The notes under the pieces: model-generated
What the model was told of the DNA's origin: nothing
Database searches by the model: none
The model's input: only the letters and a program-made list of their open reading frames with translations
Position numbers and translations under genes: made by a program
In this document: piece by piece, positions 47,472-58,446 of the stretch
Layout: every line of letters begins with the position of its first letter
Position numbering within the stretch: position 1 is the stretch's first letter
Assembly (NCBI GenBank): GCA_022266195.1
Contig: WHVY01000006.1
Coordinates: forward strand, 2,170,001-2,234,000
Direction of reading: 5' to 3'
Length of the DNA stretch: 64,000 nucleotides
Source: Tetranychus cinnabarinus
Lineage: Eukaryota > Arthropoda > Arachnida > Trombidiformes > Tetranychidae

Positions 47472-47888
47472 TGTGCACTAATGATTAATCAAAATAAAAA
47501 ATAATAAAAGAGGAAAGGCAAACACATAGTAACAGTTGACGATGTAAACAAAAAGTATGTAAAGCGGCAAAATTCATTTTTAATGCATGAAAAGATAGAA
47601 CTGGTTGTAATTCATTAGAAAAAATTGATAAAAATGAACGTAAATCGGTAAATTAATATAATTTAACGTTGATCTAATCAATTTTAACTTGCACTTTTCA
47701 CTTTCATTTATACACTTGTCTCTATGGTTGGATATGAATTTTAATGGATATTTTTTTGTAAAAAAAGGTTGAAAAGGTGAGCAAATTAGATATGCATAAG
47801 AAGTATAATTTTTTGAACAATTGAGAGATATTTGCGCTTTTAACGCCAATTTACAGAATAAAAGCACTTATTCTGACTTTGAAATTGA
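47472..47888. other. NAXD upstream region
   Basis: 417 bp between the NAXD start and the stop of the upstream secreted-protein gene. It should hold the NAXD promoter. No other gene seen. Confidence 0.5.
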
Positions 47889-48451
47889 TTAGCCCAAAAT
47901 ACGATCAAAAATTCCTTTCCTGAATGGCCTTTTCAGCCAGTTAAAACCATTAACTCGCATTCCAAGTAAAAGAGGAGAACGACTTGAGTTATTGTTGTGA
48001 TTGTTTCGATTTGAATGCTCATGATGAGATCCACTTTCACTAGCACTTCCAGGGTCTTTAGGATGATGATATGAATAGTTTGGCATTGGATATCCAACAT
48101 GGTGATAAGGTGATAAAGCTCCCATGTATTTCCTCATTGGTCCATCGCCTCCACCGTAACCAGCAAATCCAATGCCGTGAGTTGAACTTAAATAATGTAT
48201 TGGAATCTTTTTATAAACAAACGGTTCAGGGTCTAAACTAGGACTATTGGCAGGGAATCCCGAACCATAATAGTCACAGTAAACAAATGCCACAAAATAG
48301 CCAATGAAAATAAATAGTACCTGTGGTTGAGATAAATAATAATAAGGAATAAACATTAAAATATTCATAAGAACTTCTTGATCTTGGTTCTTTGACAAAC
48401 AACCAAAATTTTTACTTAAATTATTTAAATCATACTAACCACAATCTTCAT
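47889..48451 (-). CDS. Secreted Gly/Tyr/His-rich protein
   Basis: Exon 1 (48451-48440) encodes only four residues, MKIV, and exon 2 (48320-47889) the rest, giving 147 residues. A signal peptide made across the intron (MKIVVLFIFIGYFVAFVYC) ends near Cys19. A first exon of a few codons splitting the signal peptide is typical of arthropod cuticle and secreted-protein genes. The mature part has GFAGYGGGDGP, a His/Tyr-rich section (SPYHHVGYPMPNYSYHHP), a Ser/His/Asn-rich tract (residues about 97-117) and a basic C-terminus (LKRPFRKGIFDRI). No named family is recognised. Cuticular or other extracellular-matrix function is inferred from composition. Its promoter and first exon occur in broken form at 31855-32107. 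An alternative long frame without splicing starts at 48398 but lacks a signal peptide at its N-terminus. Confidence 0.72.
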
Positions 48452-49327
48452 TTTAACTACTGGCTTTTAATTCAACATCAGTGAAACTGATTTTACTAAT
48501 TGACATAGTTCGTAAATAAAAGAGCCCAATTTAGACTGATCACAATACATTTTAATCACTCACAGAATGGTTTTCCCATTATCATATCTAATAATACTCA
48601 ACTTCCTCTTTGAATTTGATAGGTTGAATGAAAAAAATTCAATTATTCACACAATTAAAATGGAAAGTTACCAAAATAAAAGTTAATCAGGCCAAATTAA
48701 ACTTGAATAAACTTACATTGAACCATCCTATCGATGCTAAAAGTTCGGGTGGGTCAAATTATAACAGTTAAAATTTCAAATTTCCTCTGTGATTCACTAT
48801 ACATCCTTAATAGGGTTCAAAGGCACTAGAATAATTTTTTGATTAAAAATTTGAAAAATATATTTTTTAAACAAAAGTGACAAAAAATTAAGAAGATATA
48901 AATATTTATGTAATTAAAATCAAAAGGTGACTGTGATTTACCAATAAGAAACAGCTGAGAACAGCTCAAAAGTTTAAACACAGTTCACTTCAATTCAATT
49001 TAAATATTTATCTCACTAGAGATGTGCTATTATTTCTTCATTAAAAATTAATTGTTTTAATTATTTCTACACTATATTAGAGAGTGAAATTTTTTTAACC
49101 AACATCATCCTTTAATTTCAACCCAGAATCAGCTTGGACCCAAAAGATTGCGCTTGGTTCATCAATTAGATATTCTAGTCAGATTTTATAGTAAGTATTT
49201 TACATTAACATCTCAACAATAATAAGTCAGAAATTCTACAATTTGATAGAGTCTTCAAATGTAATTTATTTTTGTTGACGATTTTTTGAGCTTTTTACTT
49301 AACGTACAAGCGATATTTGTTTCTCTC
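48452..49327. promoter_or_regulatory. Divergent upstream region
   Basis: 876 bp between the secreted-protein gene (minus) and DUSP12 (plus). 48452-48640 is the part that was copied to 31.9-32.1 kb. A possible 5' UTR intron of DUSP12 may exist (gtaagt at about 49191), but no acceptor was fixed. Confidence 0.4.
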
Positions 49328-50329
49328 ATGGATAGGCACTTGTCATCAGCTTGGGAATCGACTGTTGGATTTTACAAAGACAAAAAGAAACGCTTTATTA
49401 GGTGGATAATGAATGGTAACATTTCACTGATTGATAAACATGTTTATTTATCTGATGTTATGGCAGCTATGTCATCTGCAATCCTGAAACAATACCAAAT
49501 CAAACACATTATTACGGCCAACATCAAGCCATTAAGTGAACCTCTAGTTGATAGTTACTTATGGATTGATTCGGAGGACATGCCAAGACAAGATTTAATC
49601 TCATACTTTCCTACGACTAATGAATTCATTGAAGCAGCAGTCTCTAGAAAAGAAAACGTTTTGGTTCATTGTATTGCTGGTGTTTCTCGATCAGCCACAA
49701 TCGTAACTGCTTATTTGATGAAGAAAAAGAAGAAACCAGCCGAGGAATGTCTTGAAAAGGTTCGTGAAAAGCGATCAATTATAGATCCTAATGAAGGTTT
49801 CAGGAAACAATTGAAATTATTTGAAACCATGGGATATCAAATTGATGTTCTTAACAAAGATTATCGTCTTATTGCGTTGGATCAACTGATTCTTAGACTA
49901 TCAAGGAGATATTACGCATACTGTGCGTTGAACTCAAGTGCTGCAAATGATATCTTTCAGGTATATTTAAATAAATTAGCCAAGACTGAAGCTCTACATC
50001 AACCTCAGATTGTTTTCAAGTGCAAAAAGTGCCGCACAAAATTATTCACTGACATTAACGTTATTTCAGAAGAGTCGGAAGAATGCAAATCTATTTATAT
50101 AGAGCCACAAGTTTGGATGAGAAGTGTTTTACAAGAATTGACTGTTAGCGATATTAACTGTCCACAATGTACTAAGAAGATTGGACGCTATGACTTGAAT
50201 GGAATTAATTGTGATACCAAATGTGCGAAGCATTCCATTGTGAAAGGAATTTTCAAAGTAAATTTAAATCATATTGATGCTGACAAATTAAATATTGGAC
50301 AAACCGTTCACATAAGTGAAGCTCAATGA
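49328..50329 (+). CDS. DUSP12: Dual-specificity phosphatase 12
   Basis: Intronless gene of 333 codons from the first ATG in frame at 49328. The phosphatase signature HCIAGVSRSATI places the nucleophile at Cys115 and Arg at 121; the general-acid Asp lies in the WIDSEDMPRQDL loop (about 79-90). The C-terminal half holds the zinc-binding region typical of DUSP12/Yvh1: FKCKKCRTKLF, then YIEPQVWM, then INCPQCTKKIGRYDLNG and a last Cys/His pair (CAKH). The protein dephosphorylates protein residues, and in yeast Yvh1 it helps release Mrt4 in 60S ribosome maturation through the zinc domain. About 35 N-terminal residues before the phosphatase fold are not conserved as far as I can tell, so a later start at residue 28 is possible. 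Confidence 0.93.
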   Translation: MDRHLSSAWESTVGFYKDKKKRFIRWIMNGNISLIDKHVYLSDVMAAMSSAILKQYQIKHIITANIKPLSEPLVDSYLWIDSEDMPRQDLISYFPTTNEFIEAAVSRKENVLVHCIAGVSRSATIVTAYLMKKKKKPAEECLEKVREKRSIIDPNEGFRKQLKLFETMGYQIDVLNKDYRLIALDQLILRLSRRYYAYCALNSSAANDIFQVYLNKLAKTEALHQPQIVFKCKKCRTKLFTDINVISEESEECKSIYIEPQVWMRSVLQELTVSDINCPQCTKKIGRYDLNGINCDTKCAKHSIVKGIFKVNLNHIDADKLNIGQTVHISEAQ

Positions 50330-50681
50330 CGCCAGCCTCACAGTCAGCAAATCACTCATCAAAAATTGAAATATTCATGAATTGCATCATATTTATTGCT
50401 TATCTATAATATTTTACAATAAATAATGATTATCAGATTAATTGAGTTGGTTATTTGAATAATATTATAATAGAAAAGCATATTTTGGCACATTAAAAAA
50501 AGACTAGCTAATAATAAAAGAGTTGTACATATATTGGCAAAATCGAGGAGATAAATAGCTTTAGCACTTGCAGAGTTACTCGGTAATTTAGCAAAGTTCA
50601 TGGCTTTCATTGGGTTATGGCATTAATTGGCTGACAGTTGCTGGGGATAAATAATCATTAAATGATAATGTTGGCTTATTT
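50330..50681. other. Convergent 3' flanks of DUSP12 and COLGALT
   Basis: 352 bp without a gene. It holds the 3' UTRs of both genes. Confidence 0.55.
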
Positions 50682-52454
50682 TCAGAGCTCTTGATGATGA
50701 TTCTTCGGATGAAAAGCGGCATCAATGATTTGTTTCGAATCTTCAGTGTCACTGATATATTGTTCATCACCGACATAATGTGTGGGTGAAATGAGCAACG
50801 GAGATGCACTGAGAGCACGTAAGTTACGATTGGGATAATATTTAGACCAATCTGAATTCGGATGCTTGTCAAACATTATTGGTAGATATTCATCGATAGG
50901 AAGTAATTTCTCCAGTGGTTTGGAATCAATCAATCGTTGGGCTCCTAATTTGGTCAAGACATAACCAATTGTCCAATACGAATAATTGGGTAAAATGAGA
51001 CCATTAATAGCTGTTCTGCTCTCTGATTCATCTGTTTGAATTTTTCGCCCAAGGTAAATTAAATCAGCTGGTCCAAATGATTTCTCATATGTTTTGATTG
51101 CTTCTAATAGCAAATTAAATCTAGGACGGAAAGATCTCTCGAATCGAACATCGTCTTCCAAAATAACTACCATGCTGTAGTTGTTTGATATCATATCTAA
51201 CCAGACATTATAATGGGATAAGAAACAGCCAATCTCTCCATAAGTCATGGGTCTTTTATGGTAGGGATCTTCATAGTTAGGTAAAAATTTGATTCCTTTT
51301 TCCTTAAGAAACTCTTCATTGATTAATTTACCATCAACGGCTTTCCAGAATGTGGCGTCAATACCGAGAATATTCATTCGCTTAGCCATAGATTCTTTTC
51401 TTTCAGGACGACGTTCCAAATTGATGATGTAAACTTGATCAACACCAAGTTTATCTTTGATAGGAGTATCAACCAGATGAATAAGCTCCTTGGATAGTGG
51501 GAAGAATGCTCCTTCGATTGTAGCTTCTAACTGAAGATCAATCAGTTCTTGGTCAAACCTATTTAAATCCATCGATTCAACGGATGGCATTAAATACCCC
51601 CAAATTTCCTGGTTATCTATATACATAGATAGGTTTTGTGATTTAGCTGACAAAGCGAAAGCTATAATATCATCATAGGGACAGTTATTCAAATGAGTTG
51701 CATTGAAAGTCAGTTGATGGCTTGCTGAGATTCTCATATCTATCAAAATACAGGAGTGAATCATTGGAACTTGAAATATTCCTAATTTGGTTCGATCTAA
51801 AATTGGCATATAATCGTTGGTCCTTAGGTAATAACCTTTCTCGTTCATTCCAGCCCAATAGTTGGAATAGGTTCCAAGTGAATAGAGCATAGGAGCTATT
51901 AATGATTTTTCTGAGTCAACTAAGTGACTGAGGGTTTCTTCATTGACCAATGCCACATCTGAGTCCATTAACAATAAATAGTCTGCCCAGTCTAGTCGAG
52001 CTTGACTAAAAGCAATTGTCTTGAGTTTAATAATTTTATTGAAACGGTTGGGATTCCAATATTCATCTAGGTCAACCAATGGTTCATCTAGAGGGTCCAA
52101 GTAGTTGTAATTAACCGAGATGTCATGGTAAAATGGTTGGTTAACACGAATCCATGTTTTTAAGATTTTCAAAGTTAACCAATTTCTTTCATATCTTTGA
52201 TCCTGTCGGTTGAAATTCGCTTCTAAAACATCAGGGTATAAGTCCAAATAAATTGTCACTCGAGTACGATTTTTAGGATAATCTTGATTCTCAATGGAGC
52301 TTAATGTGTAAGGTAAAATTTTGGCTTTTGAATAAGCATGGATTGACAGAACAAGCTCAATGGTTGGCTTCAGTTTAAATAAGGCACATGAAATTGATGA
52401 AATGAAGATTGATGAAACTAAAATAATTATGACTAGAAATTGAAGTTTCCCCAT
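50682..52454 (-). CDS. COLGALT1: Procollagen galactosyltransferase
   Basis: Intronless gene of 590 codons. It adds galactose to hydroxylysine of collagen and collagen-domain proteins in the ER. The signal peptide or anchor covers residues 4-23. Two glycosyltransferase modules follow: the first has the metal-binding DSD (164-166, LLLMDSDVALVN), the second is the GT25 domain with VYIINLERRPERKESM (341-356), GEIGCFLSHYNVW and EDD (433-435, VVILEDDVRFE). The C-terminus HQEL resembles the KDEL/RDEL retrieval signal of vertebrate COLGALT1, which supports ER residence. Vertebrates have COLGALT1, COLGALT2 and the inactive CERCAM; this single copy keeps both acidic motifs. It is head to head with MRG15 with 700 bp between the starts. 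Confidence 0.93.
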   Translation of the reverse strand: MGKLQFLVIIILVSSIFISSISCALFKLKPTIELVLSIHAYSKAKILPYTLSSIENQDYPKNRTRVTIYLDLYPDVLEANFNRQDQRYERNWLTLKILKTWIRVNQPFYHDISVNYNYLDPLDEPLVDLDEYWNPNRFNKIIKLKTIAFSQARLDWADYLLLMDSDVALVNEETLSHLVDSEKSLIAPMLYSLGTYSNYWAGMNEKGYYLRTNDYMPILDRTKLGIFQVPMIHSCILIDMRISASHQLTFNATHLNNCPYDDIIAFALSAKSQNLSMYIDNQEIWGYLMPSVESMDLNRFDQELIDLQLEATIEGAFFPLSKELIHLVDTPIKDKLGVDQVYIINLERRPERKESMAKRMNILGIDATFWKAVDGKLINEEFLKEKGIKFLPNYEDPYHKRPMTYGEIGCFLSHYNVWLDMISNNYSMVVILEDDVRFERSFRPRFNLLLEAIKTYEKSFGPADLIYLGRKIQTDESESRTAINGLILPNYSYWTIGYVLTKLGAQRLIDSKPLEKLLPIDEYLPIMFDKHPNSDWSKYYPNRNLRALSASPLLISPTHYVGDEQYISDTEDSKQIIDAAFHPKNHHQEL

Positions 52455-53154
52455 TATTGTTGTATAAGTTGAGAGCTTAAATTCATAAAATCAAAACATT
52501 GAAAAAAGATTGATTCGATACTTCATTCTGATTAAAGCAACGATGAGATAAAATGGATCAATCACATTAGTGTAGACAATAAACAATATTTATTTTTCAC
52601 TTAATTGAAACATGTTGTCAGGTAATCCACCTAGATATTAATTAAATTCCCTGTCATTGTGACAGAAATGGTTTAATGTATTAAATATTGAAAACTCATT
52701 TACAACCAAAGAGTAAAGAAAGCACTTCGCCTCTCTAGGCAACATGTAAACATTTGGAGAAGCTGGTGTGTTGCTTTGAGTATGTTTATGTTTTGGTATT
52801 TTATTGTCCAATTTCCCAGAATTTTTTCTTTCTTTAAATCGATTAATTTAAATTTGTCATCTAATTTTGATTAACTTAATTATTTCTTCGATAATAAGTT
52901 TATTTGGGAGTCTGAAGCTGCTTATAGATAGCATCTAAGCTATTTATAAAATTAAGGTAGTTTATCTCTTGCTAGAGCATTCATTTTCTTGACTCTGTGC
53001 TTATTTGCCACATTTTCTTATTGGCAGCTGTTTTAATTGTGTTAAATTAATCTAATTTATTCATCTATATTGGCTTTCTTTGACTATTTTAGTCAATCAG
53101 TGACTCTCATCAATATTCAACGTTTAACTCTTTAATACACATCGTGCCCTACCA
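52455..53154. promoter_or_regulatory. Divergent promoter region, COLGALT and MRG15
   Basis: 700 bp of AT-rich DNA between two divergent start codons, so both promoters must lie here. No single motif stands out. Confidence 0.45.
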
Positions 53155-54598
53155 ATGGCTCCTAAATATAAGTTTCATGAAGGTATGTTACAAAGTCAAT
53201 GTTTTTTTAATGTGCCTATTAACTTGTATTTTGTTGTCAATCTATTAGGTGAAAAAGTTCTGTGCTTCCATGGACCTATTCTTTATGAAGCAAAGGTATG
53301 TTAACATATTTTCTTATTCTCCTAAATCTTCAATTTCAACCCTAATACAAATATTCTTCTACCTTTATTCACAGTGTGTAAAAATCCAAGCTAAAGACAA
53401 GGTTGTCAAATATTTTGTTCACTATCAAGGATGGAATAAAAGGTATTTTAATTTATATTTCATGATGAATAGTTTTCTGATTATTTTATCTTTATCTTTT
53501 CAGTTGGGATGAATGGGTTCCTGAAAGCCGAGTTTTGAAGTATAATGAAGCTAATGTCCAGAAACAGAAAGAATTACAAGAAGCTCACAAGTAAGTACAC
53601 TTCTATTACTTGTATCACGTGAAACCTATCATTGCATATCATGCAATTCATCAAATTATTCGCTTACCTAATCAATTTATTCTTTTCTGATCTAGTGCTG
53701 TCAAACCCAAAGGAAAGAGTAAAAAAAGAGCTAGCGGAGACAAAGAAGCTGCAGCTACTCCTAAAACAGATAAAACTGCGAAACCTAAACCGGGAACCAT
53801 AACTGCTGTAACACCAACTGAACCTAAAGACAGCGGGGAAAAGGAAACTGGAGGTAAAAAGAGGCGCATTAAAGTTGACCAGACAAGCGAAGAAGATTAC
53901 CAAAATTTACCAGAAGTTAAGATTATGATGCCAGAAGAACTGAAAACAATACTTAAGGAGGATTGGGAGATGGTTAATAAAAATAATAAGCTTGTAGTGA
54001 TACCTGCACAGTCAACAGTAGACGACATTCTTGAAGACTATGTCAGCTTCAAAAAGAAAGAATCGACTCTCACACCTCCAAAAATCAGTATCATTTATGA
54101 GATTACCAATGGTATTCGCGAGTATTTCAACGTAGTACTTGGCAGTTTACTTCTTTACAAATCCGAAAGACTGCAGTTTGAACAGTCAACCAAAGAAGGT
54201 GAAGACATTGACATTCTACCCTCTTCTATTTACGGATTTATTCATCTCCTTAGACTATTTGGTAAGTAAAAACAAAGATAGGGATTTTATAAAGCTCATC
54301 CATCCAAGTTATGAAATAATCTAACTCAACTTTATTTTTCCTTTATTAGTTAAATTTGGGAATCTCTTAGCTCACTCACACACTGACGAAAAAAGTATTC
54401 AATCATTAATTCCTCATTTCGACGATTTCCTTAGGTAAGTTTTTCTTTTACACAAAACACTTACAAGCAAACAAAACTGACCTTTTTCACATTTTATTTT
54501 ACAGTTTTTGCGCCAAACATTCAACCTCTTATTATTCATTAGAAGACTATACCTCGCAACAACAACATTCAGATACTTCCAAAAAATCCTCATCTTGA
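53155..54598 (+). CDS. MORF4L1: MRG15/MORF4L1 chromodomain protein
   Basis: Seven exons (53155-53182, 53249-53295, 53375-53442, 53504-53590, 53696-54261, 54350-54434, 54505-54598) give 324 residues, as in human MRG15 (323). The N-terminal chromodomain has FHEGEKVLCFHGPILYEAK, KYFVHYQGWNKSWDEWVPESRVLKYNE, with the aromatic residues that bind methylated H3K36. A Lys/Pro-rich linker follows. The C-terminal MRG domain (from about residue 155) has LPEVKIMMPEELKTILKEDWE, VDDILEDYV, GIREYFNVVLGSLLLYKSERLQF and the LFVKFGNLLAHS block. It works in the NuA4/TIP60 acetyltransferase and Sin3 deacetylase complexes. The tail after the MRG domain is Ser/Gln-rich. Introns are all 61-105 bp. Confidence 0.96.
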
Positions 54599-54844
54599 TT
54601 TGGTTAATGATAAAGAAAACGCTGGTTAATAAAAGTAATCATCATTGAGACAAATTGGTTTAAACTGCATCTTTACCAAGGAATCTATTGAAACGTTTCA
54701 CTGAATTCAATGTAAAGCAAAAATTATTAACACAAGCAAATTTTAACATCACTCGATAGTATTACAATATACTTACCCTTTCAACAATCAAATCAAGTAA
54801 ATTTGATAATAAATTAAAAATAATTTTAATTTAACAAAAGATAA

Positions 54845-54936
54845 TGCTCCATGTGAGGCTCGAACTCACAACCTCGGCATGACTACGCAAATACTGCTTA
54901 TAAGTACCGCGCGCTAACCAATTGCGCCAATGGAGC
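54845..54936 (-). tRNA. tRNA-Ile(UAU) with intron
   Basis: Read on the minus strand. Acceptor stem gctccat (54936-54930) pairs perfectly with atggagc (54852-54846), with discriminator A at 54845. D arm gcgc..gcgc, anticodon stem cggta with tgccg, T arm with gttcgag. Anticodon TAT at 54902-54900. An 18 bp intron follows position 37. tRNA-Ile(UAU) genes carry introns in many animals. After removal of the intron the molecule is 74 nt. Confidence 0.95.
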
Positions 54937-55506
54937 AGTCGTAATATTCACAGGAAAAATTTGTGGTTCTATCACAGAAGAGACCAAATCTTAATTTTGG
55001 ATAAAAATTGATTTCCAAATAAAATGGGTGTCCTTGCCAGTAGATGGCTCTACCTGGTTTGTAGTTTTTTCATTGCAACAGGTTAAGGGAGGGAAATGAA
55101 ATGAGTACAGGCAAGGCTATTCCCTGTTCAATTATCAGGGTTTATTGAGTTAACTTTCTTAAGCTACTGAACTTGCTTCCGAGCAAATTTTGTTTTAGGA
55201 CTGGATCCAAAGGCGATACGGCAGGTTAGCGAATACAAAAGTTCAAAAGCAATGAAAAAAACGCGCATCGGTGTGAATATGCGCAGAGTTGGGTTTCTAA
55301 TCTACCTGAACAGCTGAAACAGATAAATGAACGCTGTTACATTTATCTTTAAATCAACTTGTTTTGTGATTACCGCGTTTAGTTATATTTTTGGTGTAAT
55401 TGTTTTCTAATATAACTAATTAGGTTGCAAATTTTGTGTTGTCTAGGTCTTGGTAAAACAATTGTTTTGCTGATGGTGACGGTGAATTTTAATGGTAATT
55501 GTTGTC
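54937..55506. promoter_or_regulatory. THOC1 upstream region
   Basis: 570 bp with an unusually GC-rich patch (about 55200-55320, several cgcg and gcgc words). It lies between the tRNA gene and THOC1 and likely contains the THOC1 promoter and 5' UTR. Confidence 0.4.
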
Positions 55507-57343
55507 ATGGAATCAATTAGTCACCAAGAGATTCGAAAACAAGTTTTGGTATGCATGGTTTACTGTATTTTAATCTATCTGACAATCGTTATGAATTTAC
55601 TGATTACTAATTTTCCTCTTCATTGTTTTTTTGCTCTAGGAATATGTTGAGAAGGCATTATCGGAAGATAAAGTCAATGAGCTTCTTGTATCATGCCGCA
55701 ACTTGCTCGATAAAGCTCAAGCTGGACTTGATGTAGATATTAAAACTGCTGTTGATACTGGATTTCGTGATGTTTTACATAAATACATAAGACTGAATAC
55801 AGACAATGATGATTATCAATGGTATGAAAAGATCATAGAATTGTCCATTAAAGCCGTACGAAGTGGAATTTGCTTGGGAGGTTTACCTATTCTTCTGTTG
55901 ACTGATTTATTTGACTGCAAACCGTTGAACAAATGTGAAGAGTTATTCTCTCTACTGGAAAACCGAGTAAACATTTGGAAGGAGGACATTTTTTTTAACA
56001 ATGTGAAAAATCAAATGCTTCGATCATGTAATGATTTGCTTCGTCGATTATCAAGATCACAGCATACCGTGTTTGGTGGAAGAATATTGGAATTTCTTGC
56101 TCGATTTTTCCCTCTTTTTGAAAGATCAGGCCTTAATCTTACATCAGAGTTTAATCAAGAAAATGTTGTCGCTATATCCGCCCAAGAAGATTTGTCTGAT
56201 GCTTCAAGTATTTCTGATTCACCTATGGAAGAAGGTGAAATGCCGACCTCAGAAGTTGTACAAGTTGATTATAATCTTTACAGAAAATTTTGGCAATTAC
56301 AGTCATTCTTCAAAAATCCTAACCTTTGCTATTCCAAACCGAACTGGAAGCAATTTCAGAGTTACTCAACCGACGTTCTTACTGCCTTCTCAACTTTCAA
56401 ACTTGATCCACAAAGCAACAAAGCTACAGAAAAGGTCGACATCCAAGGGGAACAAATCCACTTCACAAAGTATTTAACAAACCAGAGGCTATTAGAATTG
56501 CAGTTAAGTGACTCTAGCTTTAGAAGATATATTCTTGTACAATTTTTAATCCTTTTTCAATACTTAACAACTTACGTTAAAAGTAAACAAGAAAGCCAAA
56601 CCTTAACTGAAGAGCAGAATGCTTGGTTGAAACAGAGCAATGAAAAAGTTCTCGAATTAATAGGAAAGACTCCACCAAATGGACAAGAAATGACCCAGAT
56701 AATTGAACACATTTTAAAAAGAGAAGAGTTTTGGTGTAATTGGAAAAATGATGGTTGTCCTGGATTGAAAGAAATCAACGAAACAATCAGTAAAGAACCA
56801 ACTATGGTTAATGGTAGAAAAAGAGTTGGTGATGAAATTAAACATGCTGAATCTTTTGGTAAAGTCATCATTGGTAATCCAGAATTAACAAAGCTATGGA
56901 ACTTGTGCTCGGATAATTTGGAAGCCTGTCTCAGCAAGAAACGTATATTTATACCACCTGTTGATGAATTCTTCGGTGATGTGAAAACTTCATATGATGA
57001 ATATTCTGCAGAGGATCGACAGAAAATGCTGGCAGATGATTCTGATTTTAATTGGAGATCTTTGCGCTTGCTGGGCTCTAAATCTTCATACTTTTTCACG
57101 CCAAGTAACCAATCGATGGTTAAACCTATAGTCCAATATCTGGATACAGTTATTGAAAAGGTTGTTAAAGAGTTAAATGCTGCTGATGGTAACAAAGGAT
57201 CTCAAGATTTAGCTATTGATGATGCTGAAGATATCAGTAATGATGAATTATTGAAACAGATTGATGAAAACTCTAATCTAGGTTCAACCGACAATCATGC
57301 TCAAAACGAAATTAAAAGAACGGAAGAGAAAGCCTCTGTATAG
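55507..57343 (+). CDS. THOC1: THO complex subunit 1
   Basis: Two exons (55507-55548 and 55640-57343) give 581 residues. Similarity to animal THOC1 (Hpr1 in yeast) is strong in LRSCNDLLRRLSRSQHTVFGGRILEFLARFFPL, ERSGLNLTSEFNQENV, VDYNLYRKFWQLQSFF, LQLSDSSFRRYILVQFLILFQYL and GNPELTKLWNLCSDNLEAC. The THO complex couples transcription with mRNA packaging and export and limits R-loops. The human protein has about 657 residues and ends in a death domain. Here the chain stops after an acidic tail (DDAEDISNDELLKQ), so the death domain is missing. No downstream exon was seen before the next gene. Confidence 0.94.
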
Positions 57344-58446
57344 TTTATCAAATATATTTAATTTTCACCTCGACCATTTTTATGTAAATCAACACATCTT
57401 TGTACTTTCTACTATCCAATGTTCTACAATCATGGGTTATTAAATCGCCTCATTAGCAATTTAACTTTGTCTAAATATTACTCATGATTATACTATCACA
57501 TGAATTTTGTTAAATTTTCAACTAAATCATGTTTAATTTTAAGTCGATTGATCCAGATGTAATGAAAACTTATAGATAATTCCCCAGATTGGCTTAGTAG
57601 ATTGTCAATTATGATCAAACCATATTTTTCACACATTGATGTGTTTGACAAGTGAAAGATAAGCACAAGTATCAATGAAGACTCCATTAATTTGACAGTA
57701 GTTTATAATGAAAAAAATAAATAGTGATTATAAAATAAGTTCAATGATCCGGTCCTAATTACAAATTAAAGTGAACTTAGTTGATGAAAATTAAGCCAGA
57801 TTGAGAACAATTCCTATAAGTGAAATCATTATAAATCAGGAAGACAATTGAACATTTTGACTGAATGGTGAAATATATTCAATTTTGGATTGATTTTTTT
57901 TGTGTTTAATTTCTTAATAAACCAAAATTTTATCATCACTATTGAATACATTGAACCTAGCAATTAATCTGTCTTGATAAACTAATTTGTATTTGTTTTT
58001 CAATCTACGCGCTAAATTATAATACTCAAATTTATTAGAACATTTCCAATAAGAGGATGTGAAGAATGAAAAAGAAGAGTGAGAAATAAATAGCTTATCC
58101 TTTCTTTCAATCTTGGTAATGGTTTACCTTAATTGCAGTTAAGTTGTTCAACTGTATTCAAGGTAGAAAGTTGAGATTTGAAGAAGGAAAAATTGAATCG
58201 CTGAAAATGGTAACCAACAAGTAGCCCTTGAGGAATCAGCTTTGCTTTCAGGCCTTGATTTTAATATCATTTATCGACCAACAACTGAAACACAGAGAAA
58301 AACAACAACAGTAAAACAACTGTTTTTTAAGTTGTTTTTTCTTGCTTTTATTCCTTCGTGTATTGTTCTCATCTCTACTTGTGTTTATTATTTATTTATA
58401 GTTTTTAAATTTGTGATTCTGGGCCATACAAATTCTTGGCCTAAAA
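57344..58446. other. Intergenic region
   Basis: 1.1 kb of AT-rich DNA holding the THOC1 3' UTR and the APPBP2 promoter and 5' UTR. An acgcgcta word occurs at about 58007, followed by ctcaaat. No gene seen. Confidence 0.45.

Noticed and set aside
53664..53903. Phe/Ser-rich minus-strand frames
   Set aside because: Antisense of the Lys/Pro-rich linker of MRG15.
56572..57195. 207-codon minus-strand frame
   Set aside because: Antisense of the THOC1 coding exon; no family features.
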